A stretch of DNA of 15,288 nt from Pseudomonadota bacterium (GTDB lineage Bacteria > Desulfobacterota > Syntrophobacteria > Syntrophobacterales > Syntrophobacteraceae). The notes beneath the pieces were generated by a model that was given only the letters and a program-made list of their open reading frames with translations, was not told where the DNA came from and did not search any database. The translations under genes were made by a program, and so were the position numbers. Where the stretch lies: the NCBI GenBank assembly GCA_023416335.1, contig JAEZHY010000044.1, positions 1-15,288 on the forward strand, in the 5' to 3' direction. Below, in pieces: positions 7,046 through 14,261 of the stretch (position 1 is its first letter; each line of letters starts with the position of its first letter).

Positions 7046-7212
7046 TTTCGTGGTTAAGGTTTTGTTTTTGTATTTTGGTTGCGGCTATGCTGCCCCAGGA
7101 CTTTTGTGGTTAAGAAGTCTTTGTCTTTGTACTCTGGTTGCGACTGTGCTGCTCCATGAATTTCGTGGTTAAGGGTTTTGTTTTTGCATTTTGGCTGCGG
7201 CTATGTAACTCA
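7046..7212 (+). repeat. Three imperfect tandem repeats of about 57 bp
   Basis: Three successive units share the order TT(C/T)GTGGTTAAG, a T-rich tract (TTTGTTTTTG-like), then TGGTTGCGGCTATG-like sequence. TGGTTAAG starts at 7051, 7107 and 7166, giving spacings of 56 and 59 bp. The units have diverged, the middle one most. The preceding TCGTGATTTTCGTGTATTTCGTGG belongs to a TTCGTG-rich repeat type I recognise from other GC-rich genomes. The array ends beside the stop of the minus-strand gene at 7216. Confidence 0.75.
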
Positions 7213-7215
7213 GCG

Positions 7216-7587
7216 TTACTCGCCAAAACCCCCTGCAGCCTCCAGTCCTCCATGTTCCCGCTCGCCTGGAAGCCTTTCCGCATCGACTGCTCGATTGCCG
7301 TTTCCGTTGTCTTCCGCCTGATTCTCCCGGTCCGGCATGATCTCGAAAATGCTCAGAGATTTTATCTTCCTGAGGCAATCTTCCAGGGCTTCTCTTTCCG
7401 TTTGGCCGAATCCCCGCATTTCACAGCCTGCACAGCTCACCAGCAGGTTCGGCACGGCCGTATATTTGCTGTGGGTCTTGCCCGCCACGATCTCATGTAC
7501 GTCTATGAACAGCCTTCCTTCGGCATCCCGGTACAATTCGTATCTGGATACACGGGTCAGGAGTTCGCCCTCATTTATCTCAAGCAT
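7216..7587 (-). CDS. Hypothetical protein with CxxC motif
   Basis: A 123-aa soluble protein I do not recognise. Residues 1-86 look folded: alternating strands (YELYRDAEGRLFIDVHEIVAG), then VSCAGCEMRGFG with C52/C55 as a possible metal or redox pair, then a helix TEREALEDCLRKIKSLSIFEI. The β-strand plus GFGxTxxEALxxC arrangement loosely recalls HicB-like small domains, which is weak inference. The last 35 residues are Gly/Asn/Glu-rich and probably disordered. A GGGGGG-type Shine-Dalgarno precedes the ATG on the minus strand. It is isolated: the next gene on either side is divergent or far away. Confidence 0.6.
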   Translation of the reverse strand: MLEINEGELLTRVSRYELYRDAEGRLFIDVHEIVAGKTHSKYTAVPNLLVSCAGCEMRGFGQTEREALEDCLRKIKSLSIFEIMPDRENQAEDNGNGNRAVDAERLPGEREHGGLEAAGGFGE

Positions 7588-7978
7588 GAAAGCCCCCCGG
7601 GTTCCGTCACTTTGTATGTTTATGAAACATGAAGGACCGTATAAGGCCGCTATCTGCCGGTCCGGTGGAACGTTCGTCGATTATTTCCTATTCATAGAGA
7701 TATTCGTACCAAAATATCGCACCTTTCGGAAGTGTTTTTATAGGGACTCTGTCCGGGCGGGAAAAATAAGTCCAATAACGGCTCCGGGGCGGTTTACATC
7801 CAAATTCGAAGTATTATGTTTCAATTGTCAACGTTCAACCGGTTCCTACGCGGTCCCCGAGACAGGGGTTTCCGTTCGATATAGGTGAATCGCTGAGCGC
7901 CGATCAGGCAGGCAATCGGCGAACATCGGGTGAACGCTGAGCGGCAGCCAACCATAAATGTAGGAGGTAGGTTACAGA
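7588..7978. other. Spacer between divergent genes
   Basis: About 390 bp with no convincing gene. A 7-bp hairpin CGCCGAT/ATCGGCG (7898-7904, 7915-7921) is flanked by a direct repeat of CGCTGAGCG-like sequence (near 7891 and 7935). Promoters for both divergent genes should lie here, but I cannot point to a convincing pair. Confidence 0.45.
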
Positions 7979-8333
7979 ATGCCTACCGGCAATGAAGGCC
8001 TCTTGGAAGCTGACGCAGGTGTCCAGGCATCCAAGAGGCCGTTTAATTAGGATAATCGCCCCTCACGACCCGGACCGAACGACTTCCGTTCTTTACATTA
8101 CCCCCCTGAAGAACGGGGCCGGGTTTCGAGTCTATATTGATAGAAGTTTTTTCAACACCTTCCACTATCTGTACAACTTTAAAAAAGAGCGCTTGGTTTT
8201 TTGCACCCGGCGACATAAATTTGCCGCGGAATCGGAAATTTGCAACCTTGGATTTGTCCCGATGAAAATCCGGTTCCAGGCAGGCGACACATGTATGGAG
8301 TTGCTTTTCCAAACCGATAGAACCAACTCTTAA
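7979..8333 (+). CDS. Hypothetical small protein, possibly frameshifted
   Basis: Two overlapping frames seem to form one gene. The first starts at ATG 7979 behind GGAGG (7963-7967) and runs 23 codons (MPTGNEGLLEADAGVQASKRPFN) to TAG at 8048-8050. The second is open from 7971 to 8333, with its first ATG at 7992 (113 aa) but no Shine-Dalgarno. After about 8050 its product is plausible protein (residues such as GFRVYIDRSFFNTFHYLY and FTRRHKF-like basic stretch), with no family I recognise. Joining the two needs a one-base shift near 8041-8050. Alternatives are a leader peptide before an unrelated short ORF, or no gene. It ends 50 bp before the Lon-like gene on the same strand and may share its transcript. 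Confidence 0.4.
7997..8040 (+). repeat. 11-bp inverted repeat
   Basis: Perfect arms GGCCTCTTGGA (7997-8007) and TCCAAGAGGCC (8030-8040) with a 22-nt loop, followed by GTTTAATT. It lies inside the short frame beginning at 7979. In mRNA it would be a stable hairpin just after a strong ribosome-binding site, so a regulatory role upstream of the protease is possible but unproven. Confidence 0.6.
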
Positions 8334-8383
8334 GCGGATAAATATTTTGTAGCGATCACATGCCGACCCAGGGAGGATAGAAC

Positions 8384-10849
8384 ATGAAACACCGACATCC
8401 GGAACTTGCAATCGATCAACTGCGCGCTCACATAGACCCTCAGACATTGCCTTTCGAGAATACTTCCCAACTGGAATCACTCGATCACAGAATCCTTGGG
8501 CAGGAGCGGGCCATCGACGCCATACGGTTCGGGGTGGGGATGAAAAAGAGGGGTTACAACCTGTTCATCGCCGGTCCCGCCAAAGCCGGGATTACCTATG
8601 TCGCCAAGACCTATGTGGACGAGCAGGCACGGAAGGAAGCCCGTCCGTCCGACTGGTGCTACGTCTACAACTTCAAGGAAAAGGACAGGCCGAGGGGCAT
8701 CAGCCTTTCCCCCGGACGGGGGAAACAGTTCCGGCGAGAGATGGAATCGTTCATCAAATCCCTCCAGGAAAAGATCCCGGAAATTTTCACCAGCCATGAA
8801 TTCGGGACTAAGGACGCGGAAGTCCATCACCAGTTCGAGCAAACAAGGCAGCAGCTGATCGAAGAACTCTCGAACGAAGCCAAGCAGCAGGGCTTTCTCC
8901 TTCAGTTTTCTCAGCTCGGCATGGTCCTCGTCCCCGAAGGTCCGACGGGCCAGCCTCTGACCCAGGAAGAAATGCAGGGGCTCGAAGAAGGCCAGATCAC
9001 TGTCCTCCGGGCCAAGAGCGAAGAACTCCAGCTCAAGATGAAAGAGACCATCAAGAAGGTCCAACAGGCCGAAGCGGATTTCAAGGAAAGGCACACGAAG
9101 CTCGAACGGGAGGTCGCCCTCTTCGTCGTGGGTCAATTGATTGAGACCCTCGCGGAACAGTTCGAGGACGAACCTCGGGTATTGGAGTACCTGACCCAGG
9201 TCGAGGAGGATATCCTCGAAAACCTCGATGATTTCAAGAAAAAGCCGGAAGCCGCCGCCCAGCAGCAGCCCATGCAGCCGCAACAGCCCCCCGTACCCGC
9301 CCAGGAGATTGCGGCCCGCAGGTACGAAGTCAATGTCTTTATCGACAACTCCGAAACCGAAGGGGCGCCGGTAGTGGTCGAATCCAATCCTTCCTACTCG
9401 AACCTTTTCGGGTCCATCGAAAAACAGGCGTGGTTCGGAGCGCTCATCACCGACCACACCATGCTGAAACCCGGCGCGATGCACAGGGCCAACGGCGGAT
9501 ACCTCATGATGAAGGCCCTCGACCTGCTCCGCATGAACATCTCTTATGAAGCAATGCAGCGCGCGTTGCGAGACGGCGAAATCAAGATCGAGGACATGGG
9601 CGACATATACGGGTTCTTAGGAACCCGCTCGCTTCGCCCCGAACCCATTCCGCTCAATCTGAAGATCATCCTGACCGGGGATGCGCAGATCTATCAGCTC
9701 CTCTACTCTCACGACGACCAGTTCCAGAAGCATTTCAAGGTCAAGGCCCACATGGACAACCAGATCGAGAGGAGAGACGAGACCATACTCGACTATGCCG
9801 GCGCCCTCGCGCGGTACTGCAACGAAAACGAATTGCTGCCGCTCGATCGTACGGGCGTTGCCAGGGTTATCGAATACGCAATGGAGCAGACGGACGACCA
9901 GGAAAAACTGACGCTCGAACTCGAAGACGTCGGAGACCTCATGGACGAGGGAGACTACTTCGCGCGCAGTCAGAATGCCGCCACGATCGGCCGGACTCAC
10001 ATAGACGAAGCGGTGAAGAAGCGGAAATACCGGTCCAGCCTCTACGAGGAAAAAATCAAAGAGGTCATCAAGAAAGACATTTTCTGGGTCGAAACCGAAG
10101 GAAAGAAAGTCGGACAGGTAAACGGACTCTCCGTCCTCATGACCGGGGACCACGTCTTCGGGCAGCCCAACAGGATCACCGCGACCGTTTCGGTCGGAAA
10201 GGAAGGAACCATTTCCATCGACCGCGAATCGAAGATGAGCGGCACCACGCATACAAAAGGGCTTCTTACCCTCGGCAGCTTCCTCAAGGAGCGCTTCGCC
10301 CAGAACAAGCCCATTGCCCTGACCGCCACCCTCTCCTTCGAGCAGAGCTACGGCATGGTCGACGGCGACAGCGCATCCAGCACGGAACTCTACGTTCTGC
10401 TCAGCGCGATTTCCGGGGTCCCCATCAACCAGGGCATCGCCGTAACGGGTTCGGTGAGCCAGAAGGGAGAGATTCAGCCCATAGGCGGAGTCAACCACAA
10501 GATCAAGGGCTTCTTCGACATCTGCAAATACAAGGGCCTGACGGGAAAACAGGGGGTCCTCATCCCGTCCAAGAACATGCGGAACCTGATGCTCGACCAG
10601 GAAGTGGTCGACGCCGTTCGGGACGGCAAATTCCATATCTGGCCCGTCACGACCATTGAAGACGGGATCGAAGTCCTCACGGGTGTCGAAGCCGGCAGGA
10701 TGAAGCCGGACGGGTCCTACCCCGAAGGCACCGTATTCCGCAAAGTGGACGACCGCCTCCGCGAAATTTTCCGAATTGTCCAGAACTACGGCAAGGAGGA
10801 AGCCGAGGAACCGAAGGCCGAACGAGAGGAAGAACCCGCGATCGCGTAA
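8384..10849 (+). CDS. Lon-like (S16) protease with degenerate AAA+ module, COG1067/LonC-like
   Basis: An 821-aa cytoplasmic protease-family protein. Residues ~1-560 form an AAA+-like region interrupted by a coiled insertion (~115-285) and a Gln/Pro-rich linker (~290-307); residues ~565-770 are the Lon S16 protease domain. The Ser-Lys dyad is intact: S663 in VDGDSASS and K706 in GGVNHKIKG, 43 residues apart as in E. coli Lon (S679/K722). The Walker A site reads GPAKAGIT (64-71), with Ile70 where the P-loop Lys should be. The Walker B-like strand GGYLMMKALDLL (371-382) lacks the Asp-Glu pair. This suggests weak or absent ATP hydrolysis, as in the ATP-independent LonC proteases, which is inference. 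A sensor-1-like LKIILTGD (426-433) remains. Start: GGGAGG 7 nt upstream. The tail (802-821) is Glu/Lys-rich. Probable role: protein quality control. Confidence 0.9.
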   Translation: MKHRHPELAIDQLRAHIDPQTLPFENTSQLESLDHRILGQERAIDAIRFGVGMKKRGYNLFIAGPAKAGITYVAKTYVDEQARKEARPSDWCYVYNFKEKDRPRGISLSPGRGKQFRREMESFIKSLQEKIPEIFTSHEFGTKDAEVHHQFEQTRQQLIEELSNEAKQQGFLLQFSQLGMVLVPEGPTGQPLTQEEMQGLEEGQITVLRAKSEELQLKMKETIKKVQQAEADFKERHTKLEREVALFVVGQLIETLAEQFEDEPRVLEYLTQVEEDILENLDDFKKKPEAAAQQQPMQPQQPPVPAQEIAARRYEVNVFIDNSETEGAPVVVESNPSYSNLFGSIEKQAWFGALITDHTMLKPGAMHRANGGYLMMKALDLLRMNISYEAMQRALRDGEIKIEDMGDIYGFLGTRSLRPEPIPLNLKIILTGDAQIYQLLYSHDDQFQKHFKVKAHMDNQIERRDETILDYAGALARYCNENELLPLDRTGVARVIEYAMEQTDDQEKLTLELEDVGDLMDEGDYFARSQNAATIGRTHIDEAVKKRKYRSSLYEEKIKEVIKKDIFWVETEGKKVGQVNGLSVLMTGDHVFGQPNRITATVSVGKEGTISIDRESKMSGTTHTKGLLTLGSFLKERFAQNKPIALTATLSFEQSYGMVDGDSASSTELYVLLSAISGVPINQGIAVTGSVSQKGEIQPIGGVNHKIKGFFDICKYKGLTGKQGVLIPSKNMRNLMLDQEVVDAVRDGKFHIWPVTTIEDGIEVLTGVEAGRMKPDGSYPEGTVFRKVDDRLREIFRIVQNYGKEEAEEPKAEREEEPAIA

Positions 10850-10916
10850 AAAAGAAGGGGGACTGCGAAATCCCCGCCTGCACGGTTTGAGCAGGAGTAA
10901 CATCCCCGACAGTTGA

Positions 10917-10938
10917 GGCACGGTTTCCTGACCGTGCC
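10917..10938 (+). repeat. GGCACGGT palindrome family, copy 2
   Basis: An 8-bp stem GGCACGGT/ACCGTGCC around TTCCTG, 68 bp after the protease stop. Inverted relative to, and 26/28 identical over the wider element with, the copy at 5340-5367. It could also act as a 3'-end hairpin for the protease transcript, but no T-run follows. Confidence 0.85.
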
Positions 10939-10960
10939 GGTTGGGAACTGCGAAGGATGG

Positions 10961-10988
10961 CCCAGGCAGCGTCTTTTTGCTGCCTGGG
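10961..10988 (+). terminator. Strong hairpin downstream of the protease
   Basis: Perfect 10-bp stem CCCAGGCAGC (10961-10970)/GCTGCCTGGG (10979-10988) with an 8-nt T-rich loop (GTCTTTTT). No T-run follows the 3' arm, so it is either a non-canonical transcript end or another intergenic palindrome. Confidence 0.45.
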
Positions 10989-11153
10989 TCCGAAGGACAG
11001 GAGGGATGGATCAGGGTTCTCCAGGAAGGACCGCAGGACGAAATCGATACTGTCTGCCGAGTCCTCCTGCCTCCGCGGCACGAGCGACAAAAAGACCTTG
11101 CCCGTCGCCCCCGTGATAATTCACTCCGATCTTGATGAAGTTTCAGAAAGAAC

Positions 11154-11231
11154 TTTAAGAGCCCGAATCTATGCAAAAAAAGAGAACGGTGAGTAGCGCA
11201 GGGTGGGCTCAACGCTTCATCGTGCCCACCG
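11154..11231 (+). repeat. TTTAAGAGCCC repeat, copy A, joined to a GGTGGGC hairpin
   Basis: TTTAAGAGCCC, a Met-codon-containing linker and AAAAGAGAACGGTGAG (11154-11193) recur with small changes at 11418-11455. The following part, GGTGGGC/GCCCACC hairpin with its GAGAACGGTGAG flank (11182-11231), matches 6170-6216. Two repeat families therefore overlap through the shared GAGAACGGTGAG block. Confidence 0.7.
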
Positions 11232-11374
11232 CCCCCCCTCGGATCAGGCAGAGGGGAACCGGCGCTCATCGGGATTGCACCCAGGAAACCCGCGCGGTTC
11301 CCTCCCCTCACGCCACATGGCCCGAATAGACACAAACTTCGCCGGCAGGCATTATATGGCCGGAGATCCTTACC

Positions 11375-11455
11375 CGTCATCCCGTGTTTGAGTGTATTTG
11401 AGCCGGGATCCAGCGCGTTTAAGAGCCCTCAATTCATGCGAAAAGAGACGGTGAG
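11375..11455 (+). repeat. 34-bp dispersed repeat copy 2, followed by TTTAAGAGCCC repeat copy B
   Basis: 11375-11408 is identical to 5190-5223 in the same orientation. Nine bases later, 11418-11455 repeats the element at 11154-11193, again ending in CGGTGAG. The copy at 5190 lacks the second part, so the two are separate modules placed side by side. Confidence 0.8.
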
Positions 11456-11651
11456 CTGAGAGAACCAAAGTCCATCCAGACCGAATGGGTCCACATTCAT
11501 TTCGCGTTTGCCGACAACAAAAATGAGAAAGCAGGACCATCAAATTGTGAAACGGGAGAACACGACCTTCGAGTGAATTGGAATTCATGAAGGAGGTGAA
11601 CAAGGGTGACGTCCGGGGATCGGGCTTATTCCTGAGGGGATATGGGTGTAC

Positions 11652-11678
11652 AAAACAAGAAAAGCGGGCAAAGCCCGC
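11652..11678 (-). terminator. Intrinsic terminator of tRNA-Leu
   Basis: On the minus strand GCGGGC-TTT-GCCCGC (11664-11678) forms a 6-bp GC stem followed by a T-rich tract (TTTTCTTGTTTT, 11652-11663). It lies 8 bp past the 3' end of the tRNA. Confidence 0.9.
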
Positions 11679-11686
11679 AAAGTGAG

Positions 11687-11770
11687 TGCCGGAGGTGGGA
11701 ATCGAACCCACACGAGGTTGCCCTCACTGGATTTTGAGTCCAGCGCGTCTACCAGTTCCACCACTCCGGC
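11687..11770 (-). tRNA. tRNA-Leu (anticodon CAA)
   Basis: An 84-nt cloverleaf with a perfect 7-bp acceptor GCCGGAG/CTCCGGC and discriminator A73. The anticodon arm is CTGGA-CTCAAAA-TCCAG, giving CAA, which reads UUG. The long variable arm (GAGGGCAACCTC) and the GTTCGATTC T-loop are typical of class-II tRNA-Leu. CCA is not encoded. It has its own promoter (11782-11810) and terminator (11652-11678). Confidence 0.97.
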
Positions 11771-11781
11771 GATCTTTTGGA

Positions 11782-11810
11782 TTCTAAACAACCTCGTTCG
11801 TCGGTGTCAA
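11782..11810 (-). promoter_or_regulatory. Sigma-70-type promoter of tRNA-Leu
   Basis: On the minus strand TTGACA (11805-11810) and TTAGAA (11782-11787) are separated by 17 bp, with the -10 about 11 bp before the tRNA 5' end. A perfect -35 and ideal spacing make this a strong call. Confidence 0.8.
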
Positions 11811-11934
11811 GGCAAATGCGACCATGTGAGGCAATCAAGTCACGGCCCCTGCCCCATTTCCAGTTTTCGACGGTCCGGAAAACCGGTGGACAGTCTTTCA
11901 AGAAAAGGATAATCAGAATCCTTCGAAAACAGGC

Positions 11935-11963
11935 TTGACACTTTCTCTCAAATTGGCTAAACA
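11935..11963 (+). promoter_or_regulatory. Sigma-70-type promoter of tRNA-Ala
   Basis: TTGACA (11935-11940) and TAAACA (11958-11963) with 17-bp spacing, about 50 bp before the tRNA 5' end. The -35 is perfect, the -10 fair. Confidence 0.7.
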
Positions 11964-12014
11964 GTCATGGTTGCACTGAGCGGCGGAAAGAAACCGCGCA
12001 GGGCAATCCGAAAC

Positions 12015-12087
<73 letters not shown>

Positions 12088-12099
12088 TATAACTGGAAT

Positions 12100-12140
12100 A
12101 AGGGTTTAGAGGTAATTGCTTCTAAGCCCTTTTTCTTTTC
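12100..12140 (+). terminator. Intrinsic terminator of tRNA-Ala
   Basis: AAGGGTTTAGA (12100-12110) pairs with TCTAAGCCCTT (12121-12131) as an 11-bp stem with one G-T pair and a 10-nt loop, followed by TTTTCTTTTC. The tRNA ends 12 bp earlier. Confidence 0.9.
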
Positions 12141-12182
12141 GTGATACCCTATTGATACCCATTCCGAGATTTCTCCTGCCCC

Positions 12183-12860
12183 CTAGCCTTTTGCCCTTCT
12201 CAGGATGTCCTGAATAGTCTGCCCAGTGAAACAGCCTCCTTTCATGGTTTTGAGTCCCTGTCTGTTCAGTTCCTCAGCAACCTGAACATAGGTTCTTCGG
12301 GGTTGCCCCTTTGTTTTTCTTCTCAGCTTTTTAATTTCTTCGATGAGGTCGGGAAGTTTTTCAGTGTAGCCCTTCTGCCCCTCGCATTTACCCTGCTTTG
12401 CCCTAATGCGGTCCCTTGCTGCTCTCAGCTTCAATACAATCATGGTCTTGTCATACTCAGCGATTGCCCCCATGAATTGCCTCATCAGTTTGCGAGTAGG
12501 ATCATCACTGAGCAGGTCCGGTCCTTCATGAACACTGATGAGTTTGAAACCTTGCTGTTGAAAGTCATGGATGATTGCTTCCTGAACCATAAGATCACGG
12601 GCAAGCCGGTCAACCTTCTCGATAATGGCTGTTGTGACTCCATGTCCATTCTGTTCAAGAGATACCATCATCTCAGCCAGAGCAGGGCGGCTTTCCTTCG
12701 TGCCGCTTACCCCTTCATCTCTGTAGAACTTCGCAATTTCATAGCCATTGGCTTCAGCATACTGCCTGATAGCTGCTTCCTGGCGAACAAGGCCATCACC
12801 ATCAACCTGAGCTTTGCCGGATACTCTCAGATAACCGAATGCCCTGACCCGCTCTTTCAT
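12183..12860 (-). CDS. Small serine recombinase (resolvase/invertase family)
   Basis: A 225-aa site-specific recombinase. The N-terminal resolvase catalytic domain (~6-145) shows FGYLRVSGKAQ with catalytic S14 and R12, then YRDEGVSGTKESRPAL, and EKVDRLARD with R85 and R88. The C-terminal ~168-222 carries a short Recombinase/HTH-like region (YVQVAEELNRQGLKTMKGGCFTGQTIQDILRR) for DNA binding. It is longer than a simple resolvase and much shorter than large phage serine integrases. The start at 12860 is chosen over an upstream Met at 12995 because AAGGAGGG sits directly before it and homology begins at residue 6. It points back toward tRNA-Ala and is divergent from the membrane-protein gene, a usual layout at the end of an integrated element. 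Confidence 0.9.
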   Translation of the reverse strand: MKERVRAFGYLRVSGKAQVDGDGLVRQEAAIRQYAEANGYEIAKFYRDEGVSGTKESRPALAEMMVSLEQNGHGVTTAIIEKVDRLARDLMVQEAIIHDFQQQGFKLISVHEGPDLLSDDPTRKLMRQFMGAIAEYDKTMIVLKLRAARDRIRAKQGKCEGQKGYTEKLPDLIEEIKKLRRKTKGQPRRTYVQVAEELNRQGLKTMKGGCFTGQTIQDILRRAKG

Positions 12861-13349
12861 CTGCCCTCCTTCATGTAATGTGGTCGCAGAATACAGCAAC
12901 ACTGCCAGTTTGTCAAGAATGCTCATGGCTGGTTCTGTAGAATGCGCTATATCCCAAGTTGAATGCCACCCGCTCAGATGATGGAACTGAGGCAAGAGCT
13001 TTCCTTTACAGTATCAGCCATTTGGCCTATGATGCTTTACCGACATATCTGAACATGGTCAGCATTGAGAAAATTGATTGTAGGGCATTCTGAATGCATA
13101 GGTTTGGTAGAATCACTAACTCAGTTGGCATTTTTTGACACTAGAATCGAAGATCATGACCGAACCCATAGTTCCACCTGTCCTGAGTATTTTGATTGAT
13201 TTTGACCCTCGAAATGCAATAGCTGTTGGAGTGGACACCCCAGGGAGGGTAGGGCCATCTTGGTCTTGAACAATCTCAGTATTCTGTCACTTGCTGGAGT
13301 CCGCGCAAGTTTTCTAAGGAGGTTTCCTTTTTATTAGCAAGGGGGAGAC
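12861..13349. other. Spacer between recombinase and membrane-protein gene
   Basis: About 490 bp, AT-richer than the left part of the window. It must hold the recombinase promoter and possibly the second crossover site. A 37-codon frame (13156-13269) reads MTEPIVPPVLSILIDFDPRN... with only a weak GAAG ribosome site; I cannot decide whether it is real. No clear promoter or inverted repeat seen. Confidence 0.4.
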
Positions 13350-14201
13350 ATGAAGAAAATATCAGAAGTATTACTGACAGCTATACTTACATTTATCACA
13401 GGTTTTACAATAAACTCGATAATTAATTACATTTTCCGGGCTGAGGGAAGTGTTACAATAGGAGATGTAATAGTATTGGCTGACAAATATTACCTACCAT
13501 TTGACATTAGTAACTTCGAGGATAAGGAGATAAGTGATCTAAGGCTTGTCATGCCAGCTTCGATTCAAGTTTCTGATATTTCATCAACTAATCCAATTTT
13601 GATTAAGAAACTAGATACAACATCAAATGGTGCTACGCAAACCATATCAATATCTGGTATAGAAGCTTACCGTACAACACGAATTATATTGCCAGTACAA
13701 TCCCTAAGCACTAAAATAGAAATTCCAAATTTGATGGAAAAGCATTTAACAATAGTTCCGACTATTCAAATAGAGTCGCAACTCACAAAAGCAATTAAAT
13801 CAGGATTATTATCTACCATAATTTCTGTTTTTGTATATAGTATTGGCCTATGGATTTTCGTAACCTTAAACTACAGGTTAAATGCGCAAGCTTTGGAATT
13901 GCGAAAGGATGTTGAAAAATTACGAGAAGAATCAGAATTACAGTATAGCCGAGCAAGCAAAATGAAGATTCTCATGCTTGCAAGATTGTCTGATTATTCC
14001 AAAGAATTAGACTTTTGGAGAGATACAATCCGAAAAATAGTCTATTCCCAATCTGATAAAGTGACGGCTGAACAAACCATCAGGACTGTAACTGATAGTC
14101 TAAAGACCTATGGGACTTTAGATCGCCAAGGACCAGACTTGAAAACAATTGAGATTTATGCCTCGCTTATGGAAGGGCCATCTAAGGTGATAGCTAAATG
14201 A
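13350..14201 (+). CDS. Unrecognised two-pass membrane protein
   Basis: A 283-aa protein of no family I recognise. Topology by eye: TM1 at ~6-29; a Ser/Thr/Ile-rich, probably β-rich outside domain at ~30-148 (includes YYLPFDISNFEDKEISDLRLVMP and many short hydrophobic strands); TM2 at ~151-173; then a charged coiled-coil-like helix (~176-206, LELRKDVEKLREESE) and a helical cytoplasmic tail. The design suits a sensor or scaffold passing an outside signal to a cytoplasmic helix, but no enzymatic motif is visible. Base composition is clearly AT-rich compared with the catabolic genes on the left, suggesting transfer. GGGGGAGA lies just before the ATG. Its TGA stop overlaps an ATG (ATGA, 14198-14201), and another membrane-protein gene follows 60 bp later. 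Confidence 0.75.
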   Translation: MKKISEVLLTAILTFITGFTINSIINYIFRAEGSVTIGDVIVLADKYYLPFDISNFEDKEISDLRLVMPASIQVSDISSTNPILIKKLDTTSNGATQTISISGIEAYRTTRIILPVQSLSTKIEIPNLMEKHLTIVPTIQIESQLTKAIKSGLLSTIISVFVYSIGLWIFVTLNYRLNAQALELRKDVEKLREESELQYSRASKMKILMLARLSDYSKELDFWRDTIRKIVYSQSDKVTAEQTIRTVTDSLKTYGTLDRQGPDLKTIEIYASLMEGPSKVIAK

Positions 14202-14261
14202 AAAAAAGGAAAAAGCCCACCACCTTCAGGCAGTTTAGATAAAACCAGTGAAGGATAAAAT

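Larger units (their letters stand above)
6124..7215. other. 1.1-kb gene-free, repeat-rich region
   Basis: No frame here looks like a real protein: the candidates overlap each other on both strands and run through palindromes. It contains a 108-bp terminal-inverted-repeat element (6186-6293), an inverted pair of GTAGGATGGG repeats (6737-6941) and a three-copy imperfect tandem repeat (7046-7212). Between 6294 and 6736 I see only a TATAAT-like box (6562-6567) followed by AAGGAGG and a 7-codon frame at 6588. Confidence 0.7.
10850..11651. other. Gene-free, repeat-rich region
   Basis: About 800 bp between the protease and the tRNA-Leu terminator with no supportable protein. Open frames are short and overlap palindromes. 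It holds the repeats at 10917-10938, 10961-10988, 11154-11231 and 11375-11455. A perfect AGGAGGTGA (11591-11599) stands without a real gene behind it. Confidence 0.65.

Noticed and set aside
7046..7212. CRISPR-like array
   Set aside because: The three units diverge throughout with no constant repeat and variable spacer alternation, and no cas gene is present.
9617..11380. 587-codon minus-strand open frame
   Set aside because: It is the antisense shadow of the Lon-like gene, whose motifs and ribosome site are clear; the antisense product has no domain.
11585..11791. 68-codon minus-strand frame (GVVELVDALDSKSSEGNLVWVRFPPPAL)
   Set aside because: This is the well-known false translation of a tRNA-Leu gene; the tRNA itself explains the sequence.
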